From an uncultured Muribaculaceae bacterium (GTDB taxonomy: Bacteria > Bacteroidota > Bacteroidia > Bacteroidales > Muribaculaceae), in contig CANRZQ010000155.1 of NCBI GenBank assembly GCA_947644475.1, positions 1 to 6,582 of the forward strand: DNA of 6,582 bases, given 5' to 3'. Position numbers and translations under genes: made by a program. The notes below the pieces were generated by a model. That model made no database searches and was not told the DNA's origin. It worked only from the letters and a program-made list of their open reading frames with translations. This document shows, piece after piece, positions 1 through 6,216 of this stretch; the stretch's first letter is position 1, and every line of letters begins with the position of its first letter.

Positions 1-84
1 CGGAGCGTTCGGCTATGCCAACCGTGATGCAGAACGCTACGCTGTCGCTCGCTCCGATACCACGGGTTGATACAATTCGCATTA

Positions 85-114
85 CCGGGGGTTGCGCTTC
101 CGCTCCACCCCCGG
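85..114. repeat. Strong GC-rich hairpin (CCGGGGGT / ACCCCCGG)
   Basis: An 8-bp perfect outer stem (85-92 with 107-114) encloses a second 3-bp stem (94-96 with 101-103) closed by the tetraloop CTTC. It is the most stable-looking element in the left block. Neither strand has a T-run after it, so an intrinsic terminator is unlikely. It is better read as the core palindrome of a dispersed intergenic repeat. Confidence 0.6.
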
Positions 115-124
115 CTAACATCTT

Positions 125-142
125 GAAGCGCATACGCGCTTC
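125..142. repeat. 7-bp stem hairpin, GAAGCGC-ATAC-GCGCTTC
   Basis: This is a perfect 7-bp inverted repeat with a four-base loop, ten bases to the right of the CCGGGGGT hairpin. The close packing of the two hairpins suggests that they belong to one composite element. No T-tract follows on either strand. Confidence 0.55.
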
Positions 143-287
143 TCCTCCACGTCGATGGCTTATTTGAACCGCATTGTACGGGCCGTACGTCCCTACCGTT
201 GGTATTTTGACACGCCATCTTACATAGGTGGCTCACGCCACAAGATTGCGTTTCCTGCATTTTGAAGGTGTGCTGTTAGATAAAGCA

Positions 288-321
288 TGCGATTAAGGAA
301 CCGGCCGGTTCCTTAATCGCA
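288..321. repeat. 34-bp perfect palindrome downstream of the efflux operon; possible terminator hairpin or protein-binding site
   Basis: Two 17-base arms are exact reverse complements with no spacer; the centre is AACCGGCCGGTT. As RNA it would form a very stable hairpin. It lies about 100 nt after the TolC-type stop codon, a plausible place for the operon's transcript end. On the minus strand the bases after it are ATGCTTTATC, which is only weakly T-rich, so a classical intrinsic terminator is not well supported. A perfectly symmetric duplex site for a dimeric DNA-binding protein, or the end of a mobile element, are alternatives. The palindrome itself is certain; its role is not. Confidence 0.55.
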
Positions 322-365
322 GTCAAAAAGTATATAGAGTATGGAAGCCTTATTGGGGGAGAGGG

Positions 366-441
366 CACAAGCCGGAGGCTTATGTCTATGTTTTTTCACA
401 AGCCGGAGGCTTATGTTCCTGTTTTACAAGCCTGAGGCTTG
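366..441. repeat. Three copies of a short palindromic repeat (AAGCC-N3-GGCTT)
   Basis: Copies at 366-385 and 397-416 are identical over 20 bases (core AAGCCGGAGGCTT). A diverged third copy at 426-441 has the core CAAGCCTGAGGCTTG. Starts are 31 and then 28 bases apart. Each core is a 5- or 6-bp inverted repeat around three bases. The third copy overlaps the end of the TolC-type gene, so its minus strand encodes that protein's last residues and the TAA stop. The copies could form a row of small hairpins at the 3' end of the operon mRNA, which might protect against exonucleases. They lack proper T-tracts, so they are not typical terminators. The region from here to base 1 holds no other gene that I can support. 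Confidence 0.75.
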
Positions 442-1737
442 CGGGCCTAAGTAGTAGAAGGCGAGGAGGCGGGAGCGGAGAATGAGTTCGTAGCGGGCGG
501 CGACAAGGTCGGCGGCGGTGCGGTAGGCACGGTTCTTGGCTGTCTCGTAGTCGGCAGGGGTGGCGCGTCCGAGGGCGTATTTTTCGGCCATGGCCTCGTA
601 GGCGCGTGAGGCGGTTCGGTCGGCGGTGCGGCTCGACGCAAGTTTGCGCTCGGCTCCGGTAGCCTGGTAATAAGCCTGCTGGATGTCGTGGAAAAGTTGC
701 TGTTCGGCCTGGTCGAGTTGCAGTTCGGCGTTGACGCGTTCGACGCGTGCGCGGCGCACGGAGTTGCGCGTGGAGAAGCCGTCGAAAATCGGGATGTTGA
801 GCGAGAATCCAAAGTAGGTTGAATAGTTGTGGCGCATCTGGTCGCCGAACGGTTCATTTGGCATGCCCGACAGTTTGTAGTACGACGAGCCGGCCGACGC
901 TCCGAACGACAGTTGGGGCAGGTAGCCCGACTTGGCGAGCGAGATGTTGCGGTCTGACGTTTCGAGGCCAAGGCGTGCGGCGCGCACCGAATGGTTGTGC
1001 TGCAAGGCCAGGCGGTAGGCCTCCTCGGCCGGGATAATCATTGCCTCGGAATCGGAGAGAGGGGCAACATCGAAATCGGCGATGTCTTCCTCGCCGAGGC
1101 AGAGCAGTTGGGCCAGGTTGATGCGTGCGAGCACCTCGTCGTTCTGTGCCTGAACGAGCGACAGGCTGTCGGCGGCGAGTTGCGACTCAGCCTCGAGCAT
1201 GTCGATTTCCGGAATCTTGCCGCCTTCGAGCAGGGCTTGCCGGCGCGAGAGGTCGAAGATAGAGAGGTCGACCTGATGGCGGGCCGTCTCGATCATTTCC
1301 TTGTCGTAGAGCACTTGAAGATACGACGTGATTACATTTATCGTGATATTGTCCTTGGCGGCTTCGTATTGTTCGGCTACCTGGGCGAGGTTGGCCTTGG
1401 CATAGCGCACCTGGCGGGGTGTGCGCAGGCCATTGAACACAGGCACTTGCAGCGAGCCCGACCAGTTGAACGACGAGGTGTTGCGGTCGGCATAGGTGTT
1501 TTCGGCGGTGAGGCCGCGGCCGAGGTTCCACGACTGTCCGGCCGAGGCGCTTACCTGGGGCAGATAGCCCGAGCGGGCGTCGGTGACGCCGAGTTCGGCG
1601 TTGCGCACGGCCAGTTGCTGCTGCCGCACGCTGATATTGTTGGCGGTGGCGTGGCTTATGCACTCGTCGAGCGTCCATGTGCGGGCCGAGGCAGCGATGC
1701 CGCAGAGCATGATCAGGGCAAAGAGATATGCACGCAT
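424..1737 (-). CDS. TolC-family outer-membrane efflux protein
   Basis: This is the outer-membrane channel of the tripartite exporter. As a trimer it would form the beta-barrel and periplasmic alpha-helical duct that docks on the adaptor. The 437-residue length is normal for the outer membrane efflux protein (OEP) family. Residues 1-18 form a signal peptide, with likely cleavage after ASA at 16-18. The internal duplication of the family is visible: SGYLPQVSAS at 56-65 matches SGYLPQLSFG at 270-279, VPVFNGL at 98-104 matches IPIFDGF at 315-321, and the helix-turn regions near 171-190 and 388-410 correspond. Long Ala/Gln/Glu-rich helices fill the rest. The ATG lies three bases after the adaptor stop, so the two are almost certainly co-transcribed and probably translationally coupled. 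Oddly, the last codons (PQASGL) and the stop lie in a palindromic repeat, so this C-terminus is probably lineage-specific. Confidence 0.95.
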   Translation of the reverse strand: MRAYLFALIMLCGIAASARTWTLDECISHATANNISVRQQQLAVRNAELGVTDARSGYLPQVSASAGQSWNLGRGLTAENTYADRNTSSFNWSGSLQVPVFNGLRTPRQVRYAKANLAQVAEQYEAAKDNITINVITSYLQVLYDKEMIETARHQVDLSIFDLSRRQALLEGGKIPEIDMLEAESQLAADSLSLVQAQNDEVLARINLAQLLCLGEEDIADFDVAPLSDSEAMIIPAEEAYRLALQHNHSVRAARLGLETSDRNISLAKSGYLPQLSFGASAGSSYYKLSGMPNEPFGDQMRHNYSTYFGFSLNIPIFDGFSTRNSVRRARVERVNAELQLDQAEQQLFHDIQQAYYQATGAERKLASSRTADRTASRAYEAMAEKYALGRATPADYETAKNRAYRTAADLVAARYELILRSRLLAFYYLGPQASGL

Positions 1738-1740
1738 GGC

Positions 1741-2841
1741 TTATTCGTTTATTTTGAGGCCGCGCAGACGCGCCGAGGCGTCGAGGCCGGATTTCACTTC
1801 GATGTTCACGCCGTCGCTGAGGCCGGTGGTGATGGCCTTGCGGTCGAACGTCTGTTTGGGGGCGTCGCCCGAGGTGAGGACGTAGACAAATGTGGAGTCG
1901 CCCTGCCATTCGATCACGCCCTCGGGCACCGACATTACGTCGGCGGCGCGTTGCAGCGTGACGGCGGCGTTGGCCGAGTAGCCGGCGCGGAGACGCACCG
2001 AGTCGGGCACGACAATGGCGGCCTTCACCTCGAAAGTGTTCGAGCCGTTCTCTTCGGTCGATTTAGGCGCGATGTATTCGATAGTGGCTTCGGGTGTAAC
2101 GCCGTCGAGGGCACCGATGGTGATGGTGGTGGGCATGCCCGGGGCGAGGAGCCCTACCTCGGTCTCGTCGACCTTGCCCTTGAAGATAAGGTTGCGCATG
2201 TCGGCAATCTTGGCCACGGTGGTGCCGTCGTTCATCGTATTGGCCTGGATAACGGAAGAACCCACTTTCACTGGCACCTCAAGAATCTGGCCGTCGATGG
2301 TGGCGCGCACCAGAGTGTTGCTCTGCTGGGCGTTGACCGAGGAAATGCCGTCGCGCACGATGGAGAGGGCGTCGATGGCGGCGTCGACCTCCTGCTTGGC
2401 CTTCTTCCAGGCTGTCTCCGACTGCTCGTATTCCTCGCGGCTCACAAATTTCTTTTCATATAGTTTCTTTGTGCGCTCGAATTCTGATTTTGCCTGTGCG
2501 AGCGAGATGTTGGCTACATCAAGACGGTTCTGCGCCGAGTTCAGCGAATTCTCGTCGGGTATCACCTTGATTTTTGCAATGATGTCGCCGGAATGGACAA
2601 AGTCGCCGGCCTCAACGTTGATTTCAGCGATGATTCCTGAAATCTGCGGCTTGATTTCGATCTCGTCGCGCGGCTCGATTTTGCCGGTGAGCACGGTGGA
2701 GCGTTCGATGGTTACGGTCTGTGGCGACACGATTTCATACCGTTCTTCCTTGGGGGCGGAATTCTGGTATAGGAACACGAATGTGCCCACAAATACCACT
2801 CCGATAATTATCCACATCAGAATTTTGAAGAATTTTTTCAT
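1741..2841 (-). CDS. HlyD/MacA-type periplasmic adaptor (membrane fusion protein) of an ABC exporter
   Basis: This protein bridges the inner-membrane permeases and the TolC-type channel. The 366 residues follow the family layout. There is a single N-terminal membrane anchor at about 8-25 with preceding lysines and no lipobox. The first half of the lipoyl-like domain lies at about 62-95, with the motif SGIIAEINVEAGDFV at 68-82. A charged alpha-helical hairpin, probably coiled coil, lies at about 98-170. The second lipoyl half at about 176-210 contains VRATIDGQI. A beta-barrel follows at about 212-300 and a membrane-proximal domain to the end. The length and the hairpin with only a few dozen residues per helix resemble MacA-like partners of MacB permeases. 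The ATG is preceded by an A/T-rich leader without a Shine-Dalgarno sequence, as is usual in Bacteroidota. The stop lies three bases before the channel gene. Confidence 0.94.
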   Translation of the reverse strand: MKKFFKILMWIIIGVVFVGTFVFLYQNSAPKEERYEIVSPQTVTIERSTVLTGKIEPRDEIEIKPQISGIIAEINVEAGDFVHSGDIIAKIKVIPDENSLNSAQNRLDVANISLAQAKSEFERTKKLYEKKFVSREEYEQSETAWKKAKQEVDAAIDALSIVRDGISSVNAQQSNTLVRATIDGQILEVPVKVGSSVIQANTMNDGTTVAKIADMRNLIFKGKVDETEVGLLAPGMPTTITIGALDGVTPEATIEYIAPKSTEENGSNTFEVKAAIVVPDSVRLRAGYSANAAVTLQRAADVMSVPEGVIEWQGDSTFVYVLTSGDAPKQTFDRKAITTGLSDGVNIEVKSGLDASARLRGLKINE

Positions 2842-2879
2842 TTTTATGATTGTGATTTTTAGTTATTTTATTTACTCTT

Positions 2880-2911
2880 CCCAACTTCCCAACTACCAAA
2901 CTACCCAACTT
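2880..2911. repeat. Four tandem octamers (CCCAACTT type) in the permease 2-adaptor gap
   Basis: Consecutive 8-base units on the plus strand are CCCAACTT, CCCAACTA, CCAAACTA and CCCAACTT. The fourth unit runs into the stop codon of permease 2 (TAA at 2912-2910 on the minus strand). In the mRNA the units read as AAGTTGGG or TAGTTGGG. The remaining part of the gap, 2842-2879, is A/T-rich and serves as the leader of the adaptor gene. Such a simple-sequence tract could vary in copy number and so alter the spacing between the two genes. Confidence 0.8.
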
Positions 2912-4156
2912 ACTTGTCGTTTAATGCTTCTATCGGCTTTATCTTCATGGCTTTCAGGGCGGGGATTGTGCCGGCCGCCATGCCAAGGATAAGGAAGATG
3001 AACAGGATGGCTATGGCCGTGGCAAATGTAAGCTGGAACTCGGCAGGCTGGCCGGCGGCCTCCATGCCCATGTTGGCGGCGCCGAGCATGGCCACGGCAA
3101 AGACTATTCCGCCCGTGCCGGCTATGACGGTGAGCACGGCTGATTCCGACAGAATCTGCCTGAGCACTGTCGACGGCCTCGCGCCCAGGGCGCGCCGGAT
3201 GCCGAACTCGTGAGTGCGTTCTTTCACGATAATCCACATGATGTTGCCCACGCCTATTATGCCGGCAAGCAGCGATGAGAAGCCTACGAACAGAAGCAGG
3301 ACGTTGACCCCCGTCATCATGTTGTCGACCATCTTGAATTGCTCGGAGATGTCCCACATCGATATTGCCGTCTCGTCGTCGGGGCTTATCATGGGATGTC
3401 CGGCGCGTATCGCCCGCCACACTTTGTCCTTGATGTCGGCCGGCGCATAGCCCGGGCGCACGATGAAGAACATGGCGTCGACATTGGTGCCGCGGTTGTA
3501 GATGCTCATCAATGTGGATATGGGTATCACTATATTATCGTCGAGCGAGCCGTTGATGTTGATCATGTTGCGGCTTTTCACCACGCCCACCACACGGTAG
3601 AAGATATTGTCGACCTCGACAAAGCGGCCCATGGGGTCGCCGACGCCGAAAAGTTTCGATGCCGCCGACTCGCCTATGACGCACACCTTGGCCCGTGACG
3701 CCACGTCGGCGTCGTTGATGAACCGGCCCTTGCGTATCACGGGATTCATCAGTTTCACAAATTCCGGGCCGTAGCCTTCGATCTGCCCGATGTGCTCTTG
3801 TCGCGGTATTTCATGGTGACAGGCCCGGAGGCGGAAGGCACGGCGGCCTCGATTTCGGGCACGGTGAGGAGCATGCGTTCGATGTCGGTGGTGCGCAGCA
3901 TCCAGTAAGTGCCTTTTTTGTAGCCGTTGTAGGGCACGGTGGTGCGTCCGGAGAAAACGATGGCGCAGTTGGAGGCAAAGCCCTCGAAATTTCCGGCAAG
4001 CGCGGCGCGGAGGCCGTCGCCGCCGCCCCAGAGTATGGCAAGCATGGCCGTGCCCCAGAAAATGCCGAAGGCCGTAAGGAAGGTGCGTGTCTTGTTGCGT
4101 GCGAGGGTGGCCCCGATCTCGCGCCAGTTGTCTATGTTAAAAACAGAAAGTTTCAT
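2910..4156 (-). pseudogene. MacB/FtsX-type ABC permease 2, interrupted by a one-base frameshift
   Basis: This is the second inner-membrane permease of the exporter. The first frame (4156-3755) encodes 133 residues: membrane helix 1 at about 24-44 and the start of the periplasmic domain, then a short out-of-frame tail and TGA. The second frame (to 2910) continues the same protein with EGYGPEFVKL, the rest of the periplasmic domain, three membrane helices and the family signature VKERTHEFGIRRALGARP. Adding one C to the coding strand at about 3784/3785 turns GGC-AGA into GGC-CAG-ATC, joining STSG to QIEGYGPEF and giving 415 residues, close to the 407 of permease 1. In restored numbering, helices lie at about 284-311, 337-361 and 376-398. 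No other damage is visible. It may be a fresh mutation, an assembly error or a recoding site; I see no classical slippery heptamer. It starts ten bases after the permease 1 stop. Confidence 0.88.
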
Positions 4157-4166
4157 TGCTTATCGT

Positions 4167-5390
4167 TTATTCGTCGCGGAGAGCCTCGACCGGTTTCACT
4201 TTAAGGGCGCGTATCGCGGGGAAAAGTCCGGCAAGCGCACCGGCCACAATCAACGCCACGGTCACTTGCACGGCTATGCCGAGGTCGACCTTGGGCGAGA
4301 GCATGAAATCGGAGTCGCGGAACACATATTTCACCACTTCGCAGGCCACTGTGCCCATTACGATGCCGATATAGCCGAACACGGTGGTGAGCGCGATGCT
4401 CTCGAGCACCACCTGGCGCAGAATCGATGCCGGACGTGCGCCGAGCGCGCGGCGGATGCCTATCTCGTGGGTGCGCTCGCGCACCGACACAAACATGATG
4501 TTGCTCACGCCCACAATGCCGGTGATAAGGGTAAGCACGCCGATTGTCCACATGGCATAGTTGAGTATCGACAGGCCCTGCTGGTTCTGCACGTAATTTT
4601 CATAGCGGTTGTTTACCCAGATGGCGCTGTTGTCGTCGGGAGCGAATTTCTCGGCTGCCGACAGGGCATCGCGCACATCCTGCTCGAGACGCTGCACGTC
4701 CTCGACAGCGGTTACCGGCCGGTGGTGCACCACCATCTGGTCGACGCGGTCGTCGTATCCGTTGAGCGCCACAGCGGTGGAGTAGGGAATATAGGCAGAG
4801 GTGACGCCACCCCAGTCGGTGTCGTACACGCCCACCACGGTGAATACTATCCCTGCGGCCTTCACCGTTTTGCCCACGGCAGAGTCGGCCGACGGGAAAA
4901 GGGTCTCGGCGGCGGTTTTTGTTATCACTATCACCTTGCGTGTCTCGCGCAGGTCGGCCTCATTTATAAACCGGCCGTAGAGCATTTTCATATATCCCGA
5001 CAGGGCCGATGGAAAAGCCCCGATGCAGTAGTTGCCGGGCATATAGTCCTTTTGGGTGGATATTTCGGCGCGGAAGGTATATTCACCCTCGATGGCGGTA
5101 ATCATCGAGGGGTCGGCATCGCGTACGGCCTCGAAATGCGATTCGTGCAGTTCGACGCGCCGCCCTTCTTTCAGGCCGGCGAAGGGCTTGGATGTAAGCC
5201 CGGGCCATATCTGGATGCGGAACGGGTCGGCCTTCTGCGAGTTCTCGTCGAACGAGCCGATGATGCCGTTGCTTATCGCCAGCAGCAGGATGAGCATAAA
5301 GATGCCCCAGGCCACGGAAAACCCCGTGAGCGCCGTGCGCAACTTGTTGGTGCACATCGTCTGCCATATTTCTTTGGCAAGATCTATCAT
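4167..5390 (-). CDS. MacB/FtsX-type ABC transporter permease 1
   Basis: This inner-membrane permease of a type VII (mechanotransmission, MacB-like) ABC exporter is 407 residues and intact. Helix 1 lies at about 21-41 after a short cytoplasmic N-terminus. A large periplasmic domain spans about 45-270 (MacB periplasmic core type), including the GRFINEADL segment at 139-147 that typifies the family. Three C-terminal helices lie at about 276-301, 329-354 and 371-393. The signature VRERTHEIGIRRALGARP at 303-320 follows helix 2, and PAIRALKVKPVEALR at 391-405 closes the protein. The ATPase is encoded separately rather than fused as in proteobacterial MacB, and a second permease follows ten bases downstream, so a heterodimer is likely. 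It probably moves substrate from the periplasm or outer leaflet into the TolC duct by conformational coupling. The ATG at 5390 follows a 124-nt AT-rich repeat-containing gap. Confidence 0.95.
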   Translation of the reverse strand: MIDLAKEIWQTMCTNKLRTALTGFSVAWGIFMLILLLAISNGIIGSFDENSQKADPFRIQIWPGLTSKPFAGLKEGRRVELHESHFEAVRDADPSMITAIEGEYTFRAEISTQKDYMPGNYCIGAFPSALSGYMKMLYGRFINEADLRETRKVIVITKTAAETLFPSADSAVGKTVKAAGIVFTVVGVYDTDWGGVTSAYIPYSTAVALNGYDDRVDQMVVHHRPVTAVEDVQRLEQDVRDALSAAEKFAPDDNSAIWVNNRYENYVQNQQGLSILNYAMWTIGVLTLITGIVGVSNIMFVSVRERTHEIGIRRALGARPASILRQVVLESIALTTVFGYIGIVMGTVACEVVKYVFRDSDFMLSPKVDLGIAVQVTVALIVAGALAGLFPAIRALKVKPVEALRDE

Positions 5391-5514
5391 CTTATATAAG
5401 GATTAGGGATAAGTTATAAGTGATAAAGTATAAGTGAGAAGGTATAAGTTATAAAGCATAAGTGAGAAGGTACGGCTTTTGTTACTTTATCACTTATACC
5501 TCATACTTTATACT
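5391..5514. repeat. AT-rich intercistronic repeat region with direct and inverted copies
   Basis: The 124-nt gap between the ATPase and permease 1 is very AT-rich compared with the genes. On the plus strand a 22-base segment at 5423-5444 recurs at 5451-5472 with one difference (period 28; shared core ATAAGTGAGAAGGTA). TATAAGTGATAAAGTA at 5415-5430 is exactly reverse-complementary to 5483-5498, leaving 52 bases between the arms. ATACTTT is repeated in tandem at 5503-5516, and the last copy overlaps the ATPase stop codon. In the operon mRNA the arms could fold into a long stem-loop between the ATPase and permease cistrons. No promoter of the Bacteroidota type (TAnnTTTG) was found here. Confidence 0.8.
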
Positions 5515-6171
5515 TTAAACAATGAGGCCGTCGGAGATGCGTATCACGCGGTTGGTCTGCTCGCCCACGCCGGGGTCGTGGGTCACGATCACGGTGGTCA
5601 TGCCTTCGGCGTTGAGCTGGCGGAAAATCTGCATCACTTCCACCGATGTCTTCGAGTCGAGCGCGCCCGTGGGCTCGTCGGCGAGCATTATGGCCGGGTT
5701 GGTGATGAGCGCACGCGCTATGGCCACGCGCTGCTTTTGGCCGCCCGACAGTTCCGATGGCAGGTGATGGCTCCATTCGCGCAGGCCCATGCGGTCGAGC
5801 TGCTCGAGGGCCATGGCGTTGCGCTTGCGTCGGCTCACGCCCTGGTAGAAAAGCGGCAGGGCCACATTTTCGAGGGCGTCCTTATAGTTGATGAGGTTGA
5901 ACGACTGGAACACGAAGCCAATCTTGTGGTTGCGCAGGTCGGCGGCGCGGTTCTCGCTGAGATTGCGTATGAGTGTGCCGTCGAGTATGTATTCGCCGGT
6001 GTCGTAGGTGTCGAGTATGCCTAAGATGTTAAGCAGGGTCGACTTCCCGGAGCCGGATGCCCCCATGATCGACACGAGTTCTCCGCGCTCGATCTCGAGG
6101 TTGATGCCTTTGAGCACGTGCAGGGGCACGGCTCCGGGATAGGTCTTGTTGATGTTCTTTAAGGAAATCAC
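5515..6171 (-). CDS. ABC transporter ATP-binding protein, MacB/LolD type
   Basis: This cytoplasmic ATPase drives the permease pair. It has 218 residues, the usual size of stand-alone LolD/MacB-type nucleotide-binding proteins. All motifs are intact: Walker A GASGSGKST at 37-45, Q-loop glutamine at 89 (FVFQSFNL), signature LSGGQ at 141-145, Walker B IMLADEP at 161-167 with the catalytic glutamate at 166, D-loop GALDS at 169-173, and the switch histidine at 198 (VTHDP). The start is taken as GTG at 6171, which puts MISLKNINKTY at the N-terminus, as is typical for the family. An ATT four codons upstream would add IKAV and cannot be excluded. No Shine-Dalgarno sequence is visible. It is the first of the five exporter genes and follows the unknown upstream gene by 45 nt. 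Confidence 0.96.
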   Translation of the reverse strand: MISLKNINKTYPGAVPLHVLKGINLEIERGELVSIMGASGSGKSTLLNILGILDTYDTGEYILDGTLIRNLSENRAADLRNHKIGFVFQSFNLINYKDALENVALPLFYQGVSRRKRNAMALEQLDRMGLREWSHHLPSELSGGQKQRVAIARALITNPAIMLADEPTGALDSKTSVEVMQIFRQLNAEGMTTVIVTHDPGVGEQTNRVIRISDGLIV

Positions 6172-6216
6172 CGCTTTAATAAAATGTAAGGGATGAAATA
6201 TGAGTGATGGAGTGGA

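Larger units (their letters stand above)
1..260. repeat. Hairpin-rich intergenic block, probably composite palindromic repeat elements
   Basis: This stretch contains no convincing gene but a dense series of inverted repeats. Bases 1-7 (CGGAGCG) pair with 50-56 (CGCTCCG). Bases 85-92 (CCGGGGGT) pair with 107-114 (ACCCCCGG), and inside that loop GCG at 94-96 pairs with CGC at 101-103 around CTTC. Bases 125-131 (GAAGCGC) pair with 136-142 (GCGCTTC) around a four-base loop. GTACGG at 176-181 faces CCGTAC at 183-188, and GTGGC at 228-232 faces GCCAC at 237-241. The run of GC-rich palindromes separated by short linkers is the style of REP-like or RAYT-associated dispersed repeats, and I infer that identity from style rather than from a match. 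It could instead be a structured RNA, and it may continue past the left edge. No tRNA, rRNA or known riboswitch pattern was recognised. Confidence 0.45.

Noticed and set aside
1..260. Minus-strand reading frame from an ATG at 260 that stays open to the left edge (about 86 codons)
   Set aside because: It runs straight through all the hairpins of the repeat block, is rich in Arg, Ser, Trp, Cys and Gly, shows no domain, and has the look of a translated GC-rich repeat. It would become interesting only if it continues well past the edge with normal codon use.
369..412. AAGCCGGAGGCTT hairpins as intrinsic terminators for plus-strand transcription
   Set aside because: T-runs (TTTTTT at 391-396 and TTTT at 422-425) occur about nine to ten bases after the stems rather than directly after them, the stems are only five base pairs, and no plus-strand gene precedes them.
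991..2463. 490-codon plus-strand open frame antisense to the channel and adaptor genes
   Set aside because: It crosses the junction of two well-supported minus-strand genes. Its composition (Gly, Val, Ala, His, Asp and Glu) is what results from reading GC-rich codons on the opposite strand, where few codons reverse into stops. No domain is visible.
3755..3800. Programmed -1 frameshift at a slippery heptamer
   Set aside because: The shift needed is -1, but no X-XXY-YYZ slippery sequence of the classical kind is visible between the last shared codons and the TGA, and the restored alignment is best explained by one missing C.
3939..5399. 486-codon plus-strand open frame antisense to both permeases
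   Set aside because: It has the same explanation: a shadow of strongly biased GC-rich coding on the minus strand. It is His/Ala/Gly-rich with no recognisable motif.
5391..5514. CRISPR-like array in the ATPase-permease gap
   Set aside because: Only two near-copies with a 28-bp period exist, the would-be spacers are a few bases long and are themselves related to the repeat, and no cas genes are present.
6172..6216. Promoter immediately upstream of the ATPase
   Set aside because: The 45-nt gap has A/T-rich sequence but no TAnnTTTG -7 element paired with a -33 TTTG, so I could not support a promoter call. The operon may start further upstream outside the window.
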